Shown piece after piece: positions 45,414-53,596 of a stretch of 64,000 bases of DNA (position 1 is the first letter of the stretch; every line of letters starts with the position of its first letter). The DNA is taken from NCBI RefSeq assembly GCF_900108315.1, contig NZ_FNVB01000007.1, positions 310,001 through 374,000 of the forward strand, in the 5' to 3' direction. Origin of the DNA: Saccharopolyspora kobensis (GTDB taxonomy: Bacteria > Actinomycetota > Actinomycetes > Mycobacteriales > Pseudonocardiaceae). The translations under genes and the position numbers were made by a program. Below the pieces are notes generated by a model. The model was not told where the DNA came from. It saw nothing but the letters and a program-made list of their open reading frames with translations, and made no database searches.

Positions 45414-46659
45414 GGCCCTGCTGGAGCGCAGCGGTGTCCGCGACCGGCTCGGCGCGGTGCAGACCCCGGCTTATGTCTACGACTTGGCGGTGGTGCGCGA
45501 GAACCACGCGCACCTGCGGTCGGCGCTGCCGGGCTCGGCCGAGGTGTACTACTCGCTCAAGGCCAATCCGCACCCGGCGCTGCTGGGCGAGCTCCGCGCC
45601 GGTGGCGCGCTGCCGGAGGTCTGCTCGCCGGGTGAGCTGGACGCGGCGCTGCAGGCCGGCTGGTCCGCCGGGCAGGTGCTCTACACCGGCCCGGGCAAGC
45701 GGGACGCGGACCTCGACCGGGCGGTGCGGCTGGGCGTGCGGGAGTTCTCCGCCGATTCCGTCGTGGCGCTGGACCAGCTCGAAGCGGTCGCCGCGGCGCA
45801 CGACGTCCGGGTGGGCTGCCTGCTGCGGATCAACGACGACCAGCCCGCCGCCGGGCAGGGCCTGGCCATGACCGGGGTGGCGTCGCAGTTCGGCGCCGAC
45901 CTGGCCTGGGTGCTGGCCGAACCCGGGCGGTTCACCGGGCGGGCGCACGTGCGGATGCGCGGCCTGCACCTGTACATGGGCACCAACCTGCTCACCGTCG
46001 ACGACCTCGTCGCGCAGTTCCGCCAGTCCGTGCGCACCGCTGCGCGGCTCTGCGAGGTCTTCGCCGCGCACGGCGAGACGATCGAGCTGCTCGACCTCGG
46101 CGGCGGTTTCGGCGCGCCGTTCGCCAAGCGGGGCGAGCGCATCCCGCTCGACGGCCTGAAACCCGCGCTGGAGGTCCTCTTCCGCGAGGAGCTCCCGGAC
46201 CCGGCACCGGCGATCGCCTTCGAGACCGGCCGCTACCTGGTCGGCACCGCGGGCACGCTGGTGACCTCGGTGCTCGACGTCAAGCGCTCGCACGGCCGCG
46301 ACGTGGTGGTGCTGGAGTCGGGCATCAACCACCTGGGCGGCATGGCCGGGCTGCGGCGCGTCCCGCCGCTGGTGCCCGACCTCGTCGGCGAGCCGGGCGG
46401 CCGGGGCCGGATGACCGCGATGATCGCCGGCCCGCTGTGCACGCCGCTGGACCTCTGGGCGCGGTCGGCCGAGGTGCCCGAGGTGCGGCCCGGTGACGTG
46501 CTCGCCGTGCCCAACGTCGGCGCTTACGGGCTCTACGCGAGCCTTCTGGCCTTCCTGGGCCACCCGATGCCCGCGGAGGTCGTCGTAGACGGCGACGACC
46601 CGCAGCGGTCGCCGCAGGTTTCCCGCTTGGAACTGATCCGAACCCACGGAGAGGACTGA
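45406..46659 (+). CDS. PLP-dependent decarboxylase, DAPDC/BtrK type
   Basis: A 417-residue fold-type III decarboxylase. PLP Lys52 is in VYYSLKANPHPALL; LLDLGGGFGAPF and FETGRYLV follow. The GPLCTPLDLW motif with the active-site Cys and Asp, and VPNVGAYG near the end, are all typical of diaminopimelate decarboxylase relatives. The nearest pathway analogue I can name is BtrK, which decarboxylates glutamate held on an acyl carrier protein. It overlaps the ligase by 8 bp and is two bases from a carrier protein gene, supporting a carrier-bound substrate. Stereochemistry and substrate are not readable. Confidence 0.87.
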   Translation: MVEALLERSGVRDRLGAVQTPAYVYDLAVVRENHAHLRSALPGSAEVYYSLKANPHPALLGELRAGGALPEVCSPGELDAALQAGWSAGQVLYTGPGKRDADLDRAVRLGVREFSADSVVALDQLEAVAAAHDVRVGCLLRINDDQPAAGQGLAMTGVASQFGADLAWVLAEPGRFTGRAHVRMRGLHLYMGTNLLTVDDLVAQFRQSVRTAARLCEVFAAHGETIELLDLGGGFGAPFAKRGERIPLDGLKPALEVLFREELPDPAPAIAFETGRYLVGTAGTLVTSVLDVKRSHGRDVVVLESGINHLGGMAGLRRVPPLVPDLVGEPGGRGRMTAMIAGPLCTPLDLWARSAEVPEVRPGDVLAVPNVGAYGLYASLLAFLGHPMPAEVVVDGDDPQRSPQVSRLELIRTHGED

Positions 46660-46661
46660 TC

Positions 46662-46910
46662 ATGATGGACGCGCGTTTCACCGAGCTGCTGGTTCCGTTC
46701 CTGAAGTTCGCCGGCGGCCGCGAGATCACCGAGGACGCGAACCTGCGCGAGCTCGGGCTGGACTCCATGCAGTCCATCGAGCTGCTGTTCGCCATCGAGG
46801 ACGCCTACGGCATCGCGCTGCCCGACGACGAGCTCAACGACGAGAGCTTCGCCACCGCGGGAAGCCTGTGGCGCGTGGTCTCCGCCCAGATACCGGAGGC
46901 AGTGGCATGA
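46662..46910 (+). CDS. Free carrier protein 3 (ACP)
   Basis: An 82-residue acidic ACP, start two bases after the decarboxylase stop with GGAGAGGA upstream. A full motif LGLDSMQSIELLFAIEDAYGIALPDDEL carries the attachment Ser. It overlaps the first flavoprotein dehydrogenase by four bases. The order decarboxylase-carrier-dehydrogenases suggests that this carrier holds the decarboxylated amino acyl chain during desaturation. Confidence 0.9.
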   Translation: MMDARFTELLVPFLKFAGGREITEDANLRELGLDSMQSIELLFAIEDAYGIALPDDELNDESFATAGSLWRVVSAQIPEAVA

Positions 46911-48175
46911 GCGGCTCCGTGTCGACTCCAGTTCTGCTCGACCGCGCCTCGGGGGAACCAGAAACCGCGAAAGGCGAGATCGAGTCGGACGTGACCACCG
47001 CTGTGCATCGCGGAGAGGCGGAAGCGGTCGGGTTCGACGCGCTGGCCGACCAGGTGGCCGCTGTCGCGGAGGAGCACGTCGCCGAGACCGACCGGGATGC
47101 GGTGTTCCCGGTGGCAGCGCTCGAAGAGCTCCGCCGCACGCGGCTGCTGGGGCTGCTGGTGCCGGTCGAGCACGGCGGTCTGGGCGGCAGCGTCGCCGAC
47201 GTGCTGCGGATCGGCATCCGGCTGGGCCGCGTGGACATGTCGCTGGCGATGATCTTCACGATGCACTGCCAGCAGGTCGCCGCGGTCGTCCGGCACGCCG
47301 CGGAGCCGCTGCGGTCGGAGCTGCTGGCCAGGCTGGGCAGCGGCGCGGAGTACCTGGCGTCGGTGACGACCGAGGTCGGCACCGGCGGCCACCTGCTCAG
47401 CGCCGGGTCGGCGCTGCGCTCCGACGGTGCGCAGCTGGACGTCGACCGGTTCGCGCCGATCGTGACCGGCGGTGCGCACGCCGACGGGTTCCTGATCACG
47501 ATGCGCGCGGTCGAGGCCGATTCGCCGAACCAGGTGTCGCTGGTCTACGCCCGTCGCGACCAGCTCACCACCGAGGCCTCCGGTGACTGGCAGCCGATGG
47601 GCATGCGAGCCAGCCACAGCATCGCGCTGCAGCTGACCGGGGCCGTCCCGGCGCACCAGGTCGTCGGTGCGCCAGGCGGTTTCGCCGACATCGCCGGCTC
47701 GGTGTTCGGGCCGCTCGCGCACCTCGGCTGGTCGGCGGCGTGGCTGGGAACCGCGGCCGGAGCGCTCTCGCGGGTGCTGCGGCTGCTGCGGAGCCCGGCC
47801 GGGCGCAAGCGGTTCGACGTCAAGTCCGAACTGCTGCTGACCAGGCTCTCCACGGCACGGCAGCGGCTGGACTCCGTGCACGCCCTGCTGTGGCGGACCG
47901 AGGAGATGGTGCGCACCACCTCGGACCTGTCGCTGCCGAGGAACCAGCTGCTGCTCAACGCGCTCAAGATCACTGCGGCCGAGCAGTGCCACGCCGCCGT
48001 CGACGACCTGGTCGACGCCGTGGGGTTGCGGCACGGCTACCTCAAGGACTCGCCGACCAGGCTGGAGCAGGCGCTGCGCGACCTGCGTTCCGCCGCTCTG
48101 AACTACAGCAACGACCGGCTGCACCTGGCCGACGGGCGGCTCGCGCTGATGGACGCGGAGGTGCGCTTTGCCTGA
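46907..48175 (+). CDS. Acyl-CoA dehydrogenase-like flavoprotein 1
   Basis: 422 residues from an ATGA overlap. Helical N-terminal domain (LLGLLVPVEHGGLGGSVADVLRIGIRLGR), middle beta-domain (VTTEVGTGG and VTGGAHADGFLITMRAVE) and C-terminal helical domain (GAVPAHQV and RQRLDSVHALLWRTEEMV). It is a divergent member: the family's usual FAD-contact and Glu-base motifs at the C-terminus are not recognisable. Probably acts on a carrier-bound acyl chain, possibly as a heterodimer with the next gene, which overlaps it by 8 bp. Confidence 0.75.
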   Translation: MSGSVSTPVLLDRASGEPETAKGEIESDVTTAVHRGEAEAVGFDALADQVAAVAEEHVAETDRDAVFPVAALEELRRTRLLGLLVPVEHGGLGGSVADVLRIGIRLGRVDMSLAMIFTMHCQQVAAVVRHAAEPLRSELLARLGSGAEYLASVTTEVGTGGHLLSAGSALRSDGAQLDVDRFAPIVTGGAHADGFLITMRAVEADSPNQVSLVYARRDQLTTEASGDWQPMGMRASHSIALQLTGAVPAHQVVGAPGGFADIAGSVFGPLAHLGWSAAWLGTAAGALSRVLRLLRSPAGRKRFDVKSELLLTRLSTARQRLDSVHALLWRTEEMVRTTSDLSLPRNQLLLNALKITAAEQCHAAVDDLVDAVGLRHGYLKDSPTRLEQALRDLRSAALNYSNDRLHLADGRLALMDAEVRFA

Positions 48176-49325
48176 GACGACGTTGTCACCGGAGCCGATG
48201 GTCGAACTCCCCGGCTTCGACGTGCTGGAGAAGGTCCTCGACGAGCTCGCCCCGGCGGCCTCGGCGCGGGAGATCTGGGCGGTGCTGGGTCAGGCCGGCC
48301 TGATCGAGCAGGTGTACCGGCACGGCTCGCCCGGCGCCGGGGTGATCCCGCCGCGCCTGGCGCGCGTGCTCGCGGCGGTGGACGCGCGGTTCCCGGTGGG
48401 CACGACGCTTTCCGTGTGCGTGCAGCTCGCCACGGTGCTGCCGCTGCTCGCCGGGGACGACGGCCGCCCCGCGCAGACGCTGCGCCGGGCTCTCGGCGGA
48501 TCGGCGACCGTGGGGCTGGCCGCCACGGACGTGGGCTCGGGGTCGGATCTGACGGCCCTGGAAACCGAGGTGGTGCTCGGCGAGCGCGAGATCGTGCTCA
48601 ACGGCACCAAGCGGTGGATCACCAACGCGGTGACGGCTGACGAGTTCCTGGTCCTGGCCCGCCACCGCAGCGGTCGGCACTTCACCAACTTCACCTGGGT
48701 CCTGGTGCCCGCCGGGACTCCCGGGGTGTCCGTGCGAGCCGCGGATTCCGACCTGTTCCACGGTTCCGGAGTCGGTGACGTGACCTTCGACGAGGTCCGG
48801 CTGGAGCGGTCCTGCGTGGTGGGCCGACCGGGGCGCGGCCTGGCGAGCTTCGCCCGGCACATCGCCACCGAGCGGCTGGCCGGTGCGCTGTGGGCGCTGG
48901 CGCTGTGCCGCCGGACGCTGGAGCACACGCTGCGCGGCCTGTCGGTGCGCTCGCACCAGCAGGGCACGCTGTGGGACCTGGACAGCGTGCGGCAGCGCTT
49001 CGCGGCGTGCCTGGTCGACCTGCGGCAGCTGGACGCGTTGGCCCGCGACCTCAGCGGCCGCATCGCGAGCCGGTTCGACACCTCCGCGGCCGCGCTGCTG
49101 AAGGCGGCCGTGGGCGCCACTGTGGACAGAGTGCTCGCCGAGTGCGCGCAGCTGCAGGGCGCCGAGGGGTTCACCCCCACCGGAGCGCAGCGGTTGCGGG
49201 CGCAGGCCGCGATCTTCGGGATCGGCGGCGGCACCACGGAGGTCGTGCGCTCGGCGGTCGCCGACGACGCCGTGGTGGTGCTGGCCGAACTGGACCCGAG
49301 CGACTGGCCATGCACGACCGGCTGA
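48168..49325 (+). CDS. Acyl-CoA dehydrogenase-like flavoprotein 2
   Basis: 385 residues if read from a TTG at 48168, which has GGAG seven bases upstream; an ATG at 48198 is the alternative. Better conserved than its neighbour: GLAATDVGSGSDLTALET, LNGTKRWITNAVTADEFLVLAR, GSGVGDVTFDEVRLERSCVVG, and a C-terminal GIGGGTTEVVR in which Gly replaces the Glu of the MCAD-type YEGT base. A different base position, or a redox role other than alpha,beta-desaturation, is likely. It pairs with the preceding gene and overlaps the PPTase gene by 16 bp. Confidence 0.82.
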   Translation: MPETTLSPEPMVELPGFDVLEKVLDELAPAASAREIWAVLGQAGLIEQVYRHGSPGAGVIPPRLARVLAAVDARFPVGTTLSVCVQLATVLPLLAGDDGRPAQTLRRALGGSATVGLAATDVGSGSDLTALETEVVLGEREIVLNGTKRWITNAVTADEFLVLARHRSGRHFTNFTWVLVPAGTPGVSVRAADSDLFHGSGVGDVTFDEVRLERSCVVGRPGRGLASFARHIATERLAGALWALALCRRTLEHTLRGLSVRSHQQGTLWDLDSVRQRFAACLVDLRQLDALARDLSGRIASRFDTSAAALLKAAVGATVDRVLAECAQLQGAEGFTPTGAQRLRAQAAIFGIGGGTTEVVRSAVADDAVVVLAELDPSDWPCTTG

Positions 49326-49936
49326 TCGAGGTGGCGGAGCGCACCTGGGTCGGCGCGGGTGCGATCGAGCGGCTTCCGGACCGCGCGCACCCCGCCGACC
49401 TGGCGCGCACCGCGGGCATGCCGGCGTGGCGGGCGCGGGAGTTCCTGGCGGGCCGGAGCCTGCTGCGCTCGATGCTGCGGGAGCTTTACCCGGAGGCGGC
49501 CGAGCTGGAGGTGACGGCTTCCGGCAACGGCAAGCCGCACCTGCTCGGCGCGCAGGGCCTGGGCGTGAGCGTGTCGCACGACAGCGGCGTCGTCGCGGTG
49601 TGCGTGGCCCCTGGCCGCGAGGTCGGGGTCGACGTGCAGGGCCCGCCGGAGAAGCTCGAACGCGCGCTGGTGCGGCGCTGCTTGCGCGCCTACACCGACG
49701 AGGTCATGCAGTTGCCGTCCGCGCGCCGGGCTCTCGAATTCGCCTGGGTGTGGACGGTTCAGGAAGCGTGCGTGAAGGCCACGGGCGAGGGCATCGGCGG
49801 CCGTCCGTGGGCGATCGACGTGCCGCCGGGCGCTTCCACCGGCAGCTGGGGCAGCTACCGGTGGGTGAGTCTGCGCGGAGCTTCGGAGGTTCCGCTGAGC
49901 TGCGCCTTCGGGCCGGCAGGAGAGGAGGGATCGTGA
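49310..49936 (+). CDS. 4'-phosphopantetheinyl transferase (Sfp type)
   Basis: A 208-residue PPTase that converts the cluster's apo-carriers to holo form using CoA. Motifs: GRSLLRSMLRELYP, NGKPHL, LGVSVSHDSGVVAVCVAPGREVGVDVQ with the Mg-binding Asp, and FAWVWTVQEACVKATGEGIGG with the second metal-binding residues and KATGEG. Embedded in the cluster with overlaps on both sides (16 and 4 bp). With five carrier domains encoded nearby, a dedicated PPTase makes sense. Confidence 0.92.
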   Translation: MHDRLIEVAERTWVGAGAIERLPDRAHPADLARTAGMPAWRAREFLAGRSLLRSMLRELYPEAAELEVTASGNGKPHLLGAQGLGVSVSHDSGVVAVCVAPGREVGVDVQGPPEKLERALVRRCLRAYTDEVMQLPSARRALEFAWVWTVQEACVKATGEGIGGRPWAIDVPPGASTGSWGSYRWVSLRGASEVPLSCAFGPAGEEGS

Positions 49937-50838
49937 CCGCGACGATGCGCGGCCAGGCCGAGCTGAGCTGCTACACGGCCAGTCTCGCCGCATACCTGGC
50001 CATCGAGGACCCGGAGGTGTGGTGGCGGCTGGCCGAAGCGGTGCGGCTGCGCGTGCGGCAGCACGACGACGGCGGCCTGGTCTTCAGCCACCACGCACGC
50101 ATCGACCGGGGCGAGCTGGGCTACGACAGCGCGGCGCAGTGGGCGGAGTGCGCGACGGCGCTGCGCGCCGAGCTGGACGCGCACGGCCGCGCGCTCGCGG
50201 TCGCCAACACCGGCTACCTGCCTTGGGCGCCGGATTCCTCCGGGCAGGCACCGCACTGGGTGCTCCTGACCGGGCGGGAGAGCGGCACCTGGCACGTCGT
50301 CGACGAGTTCGAGGCCCTGCTGCCGACCGGTGCGCAGCACCCGCAGGACCGCTGGCTCACCGATGCCGAGCTGCGCCGGATCATGACTCCCGTGGCCGAC
50401 CCGTCGCCGTCGGTCCGCAACCGCGATGCGCACGCGCTCGGCGAGCAGGTCCCGCTGCCGCCGTACGAGCACTACCGCTGGCTGACCCGGACGGCCGACA
50501 CCGTTGGGACGCAGCGGGATTGGCCCGGCGACGCAGTGTCCACCTTGGAGTGCATCGCCGAGCACGTCCTCCGCGACGGCGCCGAATCCCTGGCGGCGCA
50601 CATCGAGGACATGTGGGCAGCCGCCCGCCACCACCGCTTCCAGCTGACCTCCTTCGTGGCGGCGGGAGTGCTCACCGCCGAGCAGGCGCAGCCGGCGCTG
50701 GACGCGTGGGGCGAGCTGCCGAGAGCGCTGCGCTTCGCGCTGGACTCGGCGCGCCGGTCCCGGCCCCGGCCGGGCCTGGTGGCCAGGACCTTCGCCCAGC
50801 TGACCGAGGTGACCCGAGAACTGACCGGGAGAGGGTGA
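49933..50838 (+). CDS. C39/BtrH-like putative acyltransferase or peptidase
   Basis: 301 residues from a GTG with AGGAGGG upstream, overlapping the PPTase stop. The N-terminal region has AELSCYTASLAAYLAIEDPEVWW with Cys near residue 13. Further on are HWVLLTGRESGTWHVVDEFEALLPTG and YEHYRWLTRTADTVG, again like papain-fold BtrH/C39 proteins, where Cys, His and Asp act. The C-terminal 120 residues are helical. It is a distant counterpart of the fusion protein at 42868 but lacks a carrier domain. It may transfer a carrier-bound chain to an acceptor. Family placement is tentative. Confidence 0.5.
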   Translation: MTATMRGQAELSCYTASLAAYLAIEDPEVWWRLAEAVRLRVRQHDDGGLVFSHHARIDRGELGYDSAAQWAECATALRAELDAHGRALAVANTGYLPWAPDSSGQAPHWVLLTGRESGTWHVVDEFEALLPTGAQHPQDRWLTDAELRRIMTPVADPSPSVRNRDAHALGEQVPLPPYEHYRWLTRTADTVGTQRDWPGDAVSTLECIAEHVLRDGAESLAAHIEDMWAAARHHRFQLTSFVAAGVLTAEQAQPALDAWGELPRALRFALDSARRSRPRPGLVARTFAQLTEVTRELTGRG

Positions 50839-50843
50839 CGAGG

Positions 50844-52379
50844 ATGACCGACAAGACCACGATGTACGACTGGTTCGCGGCATCGGTGGCCGCCAACGGC
50901 AGCGGAATCGCGCTGGAGGTCGCCGGGCGAGCGCTGACCTACGCGGAGCTGGCCGACCTCGCCGAGGGCATCGCGGGCGAGATCATCGACCGCAACGGCG
51001 CGGTACCGGCCAGGGTCGGACTGCTGGCCGCGCGCAGCGTCGCGGCCTACGCCGGATACCTCGCGGCCCAGCGCCTGGGTGCGGCGGTGGTGCCGCTCAA
51101 CCCGTCGTTCCCCGCGGCGCGCAACACGGCCATCGCCGAGGAGGCCGGGCTCGATCTGGTGCTGGTGCAGGACGACTTGGACGCGGAGTTCCCGGTGCCG
51201 GTGCTGCGGCTGGCGGAGAACGGCTCCGGCCCGCGGCGGGAGCTGCCGGAACCGGCCGCGGGCCCGGAAGACCTCGCCTACGTCCTGTTCACCTCCGGCT
51301 CCACCGGGCGGCCCAAGGGCGTGCGGCTGCAGCACCGCAACGTCACCGCCTACCTGGAGCACGTCATCGCCCGCTACGAGGTCGGGCCCGGTGACCGGCT
51401 GTCGCAGACCTTCGACCTCACCTTCGACCCGTCGGTCTACGACATGTTCACCGCCTGGGGCGCCGGTGCCACGCTCGTCGTGCCCACCCGCAACGACGTC
51501 CTGTCGCCGGTGCGGTTCGTCGAGCGCAACCGCATCACGCACTGGAACTCGGTGCCGTCGGTGATCTCGCTGGCCGCGCGGCTGCGCGCGCTGAAGCCCG
51601 GCACCATGCCGACGTTGCGGTGGAGCCTGTTCTGCGGCGAACCGCTCACCCTGCAGCAGGCGCGGGCCTGGCAGGCGGCGGCGCCGAACTCGGTGCTGGA
51701 GAACATCTACGGGCCGACCGAGATGACGGTGACCTGCACCGAGTACCGGCTCCCGCGGGACCCGGCGCAGTGGCCCAGCCCGGCCAACGGCACGGTGCCC
51801 ATCGGAACCGCCTACCCGCACCTGGAGCACCTGGTGCTCGACGAGGAGGGCCGGCCCGCCGACACCGGTGAGCTGTGCCTGCGCGGGCCGCAGCGCTTCC
51901 CCGGCTACGTCGATCCGGCAGGCAACACCGGCCGCTTCGTCAGCTTCGACGGGGAGGTGGCGGAGGTCTACGACGGGTCGGAGCCGCTGACCGACGCGCA
52001 CTGGTACCGCACCGGCGACCGGGTGGCGGTGGCGCAGGGCCAGCTGGTGCACCTCGGCCGCCTGGACCACCAGCTGAAGATCCGCGGCTACCGCGTGGAG
52101 CTGGGCGAGATCGAGGCCGCGCTGCGCGACCAGCCCGGCGTCGCCGACGCCGTCGTGCTGGCCGTCCAGGGCGAGGACGGCGAGACCCAGCTCGCCGCCG
52201 CCTACACCGGCGCGGTCCTCGACGACGAGGTCCTCGTCGAGGCGCTGGCGCGCCGCCTGCCCGGCTACATGGTGCCGCGCACGGTGGTCGCGTTCGAGAT
52301 CTTCCCGCTCAACCCGAACGGCAAGATCGACCGCAAGGCGCTGGGCGGCAGCCTGGCCGCGACCGCGGGGCGGCGATGA
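50844..52379 (+). CDS. Stand-alone amino acid adenylation enzyme
   Basis: A 511-residue adenylation protein; the ATG at 50844 follows GAGAGGGTGACGAGG. All core motifs are present: YVLFTSGSTGRPKGV, FDLTFDPSVYDMF, NIYGPTEMTVT, WYRTGDRVA, GRLDHQLKIRGYRVELGEIE, NPNGKIDRKAL. The layout resembles DltA-like free amino-acyl ligases that load a separate carrier. With the ligase at 43926 and the NRPS A domain, the cluster has three activating domains, suggesting three building blocks or two loaded plus one NRPS unit. It overlaps the flavin reductase by four bases. Confidence 0.88.
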   Translation: MTDKTTMYDWFAASVAANGSGIALEVAGRALTYAELADLAEGIAGEIIDRNGAVPARVGLLAARSVAAYAGYLAAQRLGAAVVPLNPSFPAARNTAIAEEAGLDLVLVQDDLDAEFPVPVLRLAENGSGPRRELPEPAAGPEDLAYVLFTSGSTGRPKGVRLQHRNVTAYLEHVIARYEVGPGDRLSQTFDLTFDPSVYDMFTAWGAGATLVVPTRNDVLSPVRFVERNRITHWNSVPSVISLAARLRALKPGTMPTLRWSLFCGEPLTLQQARAWQAAAPNSVLENIYGPTEMTVTCTEYRLPRDPAQWPSPANGTVPIGTAYPHLEHLVLDEEGRPADTGELCLRGPQRFPGYVDPAGNTGRFVSFDGEVAEVYDGSEPLTDAHWYRTGDRVAVAQGQLVHLGRLDHQLKIRGYRVELGEIEAALRDQPGVADAVVLAVQGEDGETQLAAAYTGAVLDDEVLVEALARRLPGYMVPRTVVAFEIFPLNPNGKIDRKALGGSLAATAGRR

Positions 52380-52894
52380 CGGTGACGGCTCAGGTGGATG
52401 TGCGGATCCCGCTGGACAGCAAGGCCTTCCGGCGCGCCATGGGGCTGTTCCCGACCGGCGTCGCGCTGATCACGCGGGGCAGCGGCGCCGAGGCGGAGGT
52501 GATCACCGCCAACTCCGTCGTGTCGGTGTCCCTCGACCCGATCATGGTGCTCGTCGGAGTGCGGGCGGACGGCCGCATCCGGCCGCGGATCGACGCCGCG
52601 GGCAGCTTCGCGATCAACGTGCTCAGCGCGGAGCAGCAGGAGCTGTCGGCGACGTTCGGCCGCCGGGAACGACCGCGCGGCCGCGACGCCGCCCGGCTGC
52701 TCGGCGGTGCGGTCGACGGTGCGGGAAACGTCCTGGTCGACGGCGCGGTGTTCGGGCTGGAGTGCCGGGTCGACGTCGCGCACCGGGCCGGCGACCACGT
52801 GCTGTTCCTGGCGCGGGTCGTGGCGGTGCACATGGGTGAAGCGGACAAGAGCCCGCTGGTGTTCCACCGCGGCGGCTACGCCTCGGTGGCGTGA
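52376..52894 (+). CDS. Flavin reductase-domain protein
   Basis: A 172-residue FMN-binding split-barrel reductase: FRRAMGLFPTGVALITRG, VITANSVVSVSLDPIMVLVGV, AGSFAINVLSAEQQELSATFG. Proteins of this size (HpaC type) reduce free flavin with NAD(P)H and hand it to a monooxygenase or dehydrogenase. No partner monooxygenase is encoded in the cluster, so it may serve the two acyl-CoA-dehydrogenase-like proteins or an enzyme elsewhere. Last gene of the long overlapping plus-strand operon. Confidence 0.87.
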   Translation: MTVTAQVDVRIPLDSKAFRRAMGLFPTGVALITRGSGAEAEVITANSVVSVSLDPIMVLVGVRADGRIRPRIDAAGSFAINVLSAEQQELSATFGRRERPRGRDAARLLGGAVDGAGNVLVDGAVFGLECRVDVAHRAGDHVLFLARVVAVHMGEADKSPLVFHRGGYASVA

Positions 52895-52913
52895 GCGCCG
52901 TGGCGCCCGCCGG

Positions 52914-53465
52914 TCACCGGTCGGCTTCCGGTGACCGGCGGTTGCGCGCGGCGAAGCTGCGGGCCTTGTTGCGGTTGCCGCAGACCCGCATCGAGCACCA
53001 GCGCCGGCTGCGGTTCTTCGAGTTGTCCCAGAAGACCCAGCCGCAGTCCTCGGCCGGGCACCGCTTGATCCGCTCGTTCTCGCCGGTGATCAGCAGCACG
53101 GCCAGCGCGGCGGCGAGGGAGCCGAAGGCGCGGGAAACGGTCGGCAGCTCCGGCGCCGGTTGCAGGGCGGAGCCCGCGGCGGTGGCCGAGACCAGCAGCG
53201 GCAGCTCGCGCAGCACCGAATCGGCTTCGGCGAGCACGTGGGCCTGCCGGTCCTCAGTGCCGAGCAGTTCCCGGACGCCGCTGCGGAACCGCAGGCTCCG
53301 CTGGTGGTCCTCGGCGGTGACGGCGGGTGTCGAGGAGGTCAGGCCGGTCTCGGTGAGCCAACGGGCCAGGCCGGGGGCGTCGGCGAGCGCGTCGGTCTGC
53401 TCCTCGATGTCGACGGTGTTGGCGAAGGCCATGATCAGCTCTGCCTGGGGCGACGGATCGGTCAC
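52914..53465 (-). CDS. CGNR zinc-finger (ABATE) regulator
   Basis: 183 residues from a GTG at 53465 with GGGGAGG six bases upstream. The N-terminal ABATE-type domain is helical (about 1-120). The C-terminal CGNR zinc finger is complete: CPAEDCGWVFWDNSKNRSRRWCSMRVCGNRNKARSF, with four Cys. Such proteins are presumed stress or pathway regulators in actinomycetes. It is convergent with the cluster operon (19 bp gap) and divergent from the MFS exporter, so it may control the exporter. Confidence 0.85.
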   Translation of the reverse strand: MTDPSPQAELIMAFANTVDIEEQTDALADAPGLARWLTETGLTSSTPAVTAEDHQRSLRFRSGVRELLGTEDRQAHVLAEADSVLRELPLLVSATAAGSALQPAPELPTVSRAFGSLAAALAVLLITGENERIKRCPAEDCGWVFWDNSKNRSRRWCSMRVCGNRNKARSFAARNRRSPEADR

Positions 53466-53596
53466 CGGGCACCTCCCCGACCTTCGATAACCGGTCAACT
53501 CGATAGCAGGTTACCCATTCGCCGGATGCGTGTGCAATGATGCGCCCGCATAGTATCCAGCAAAACGCCTTTGATGGTTATTTCGAGGTGGTTCGG

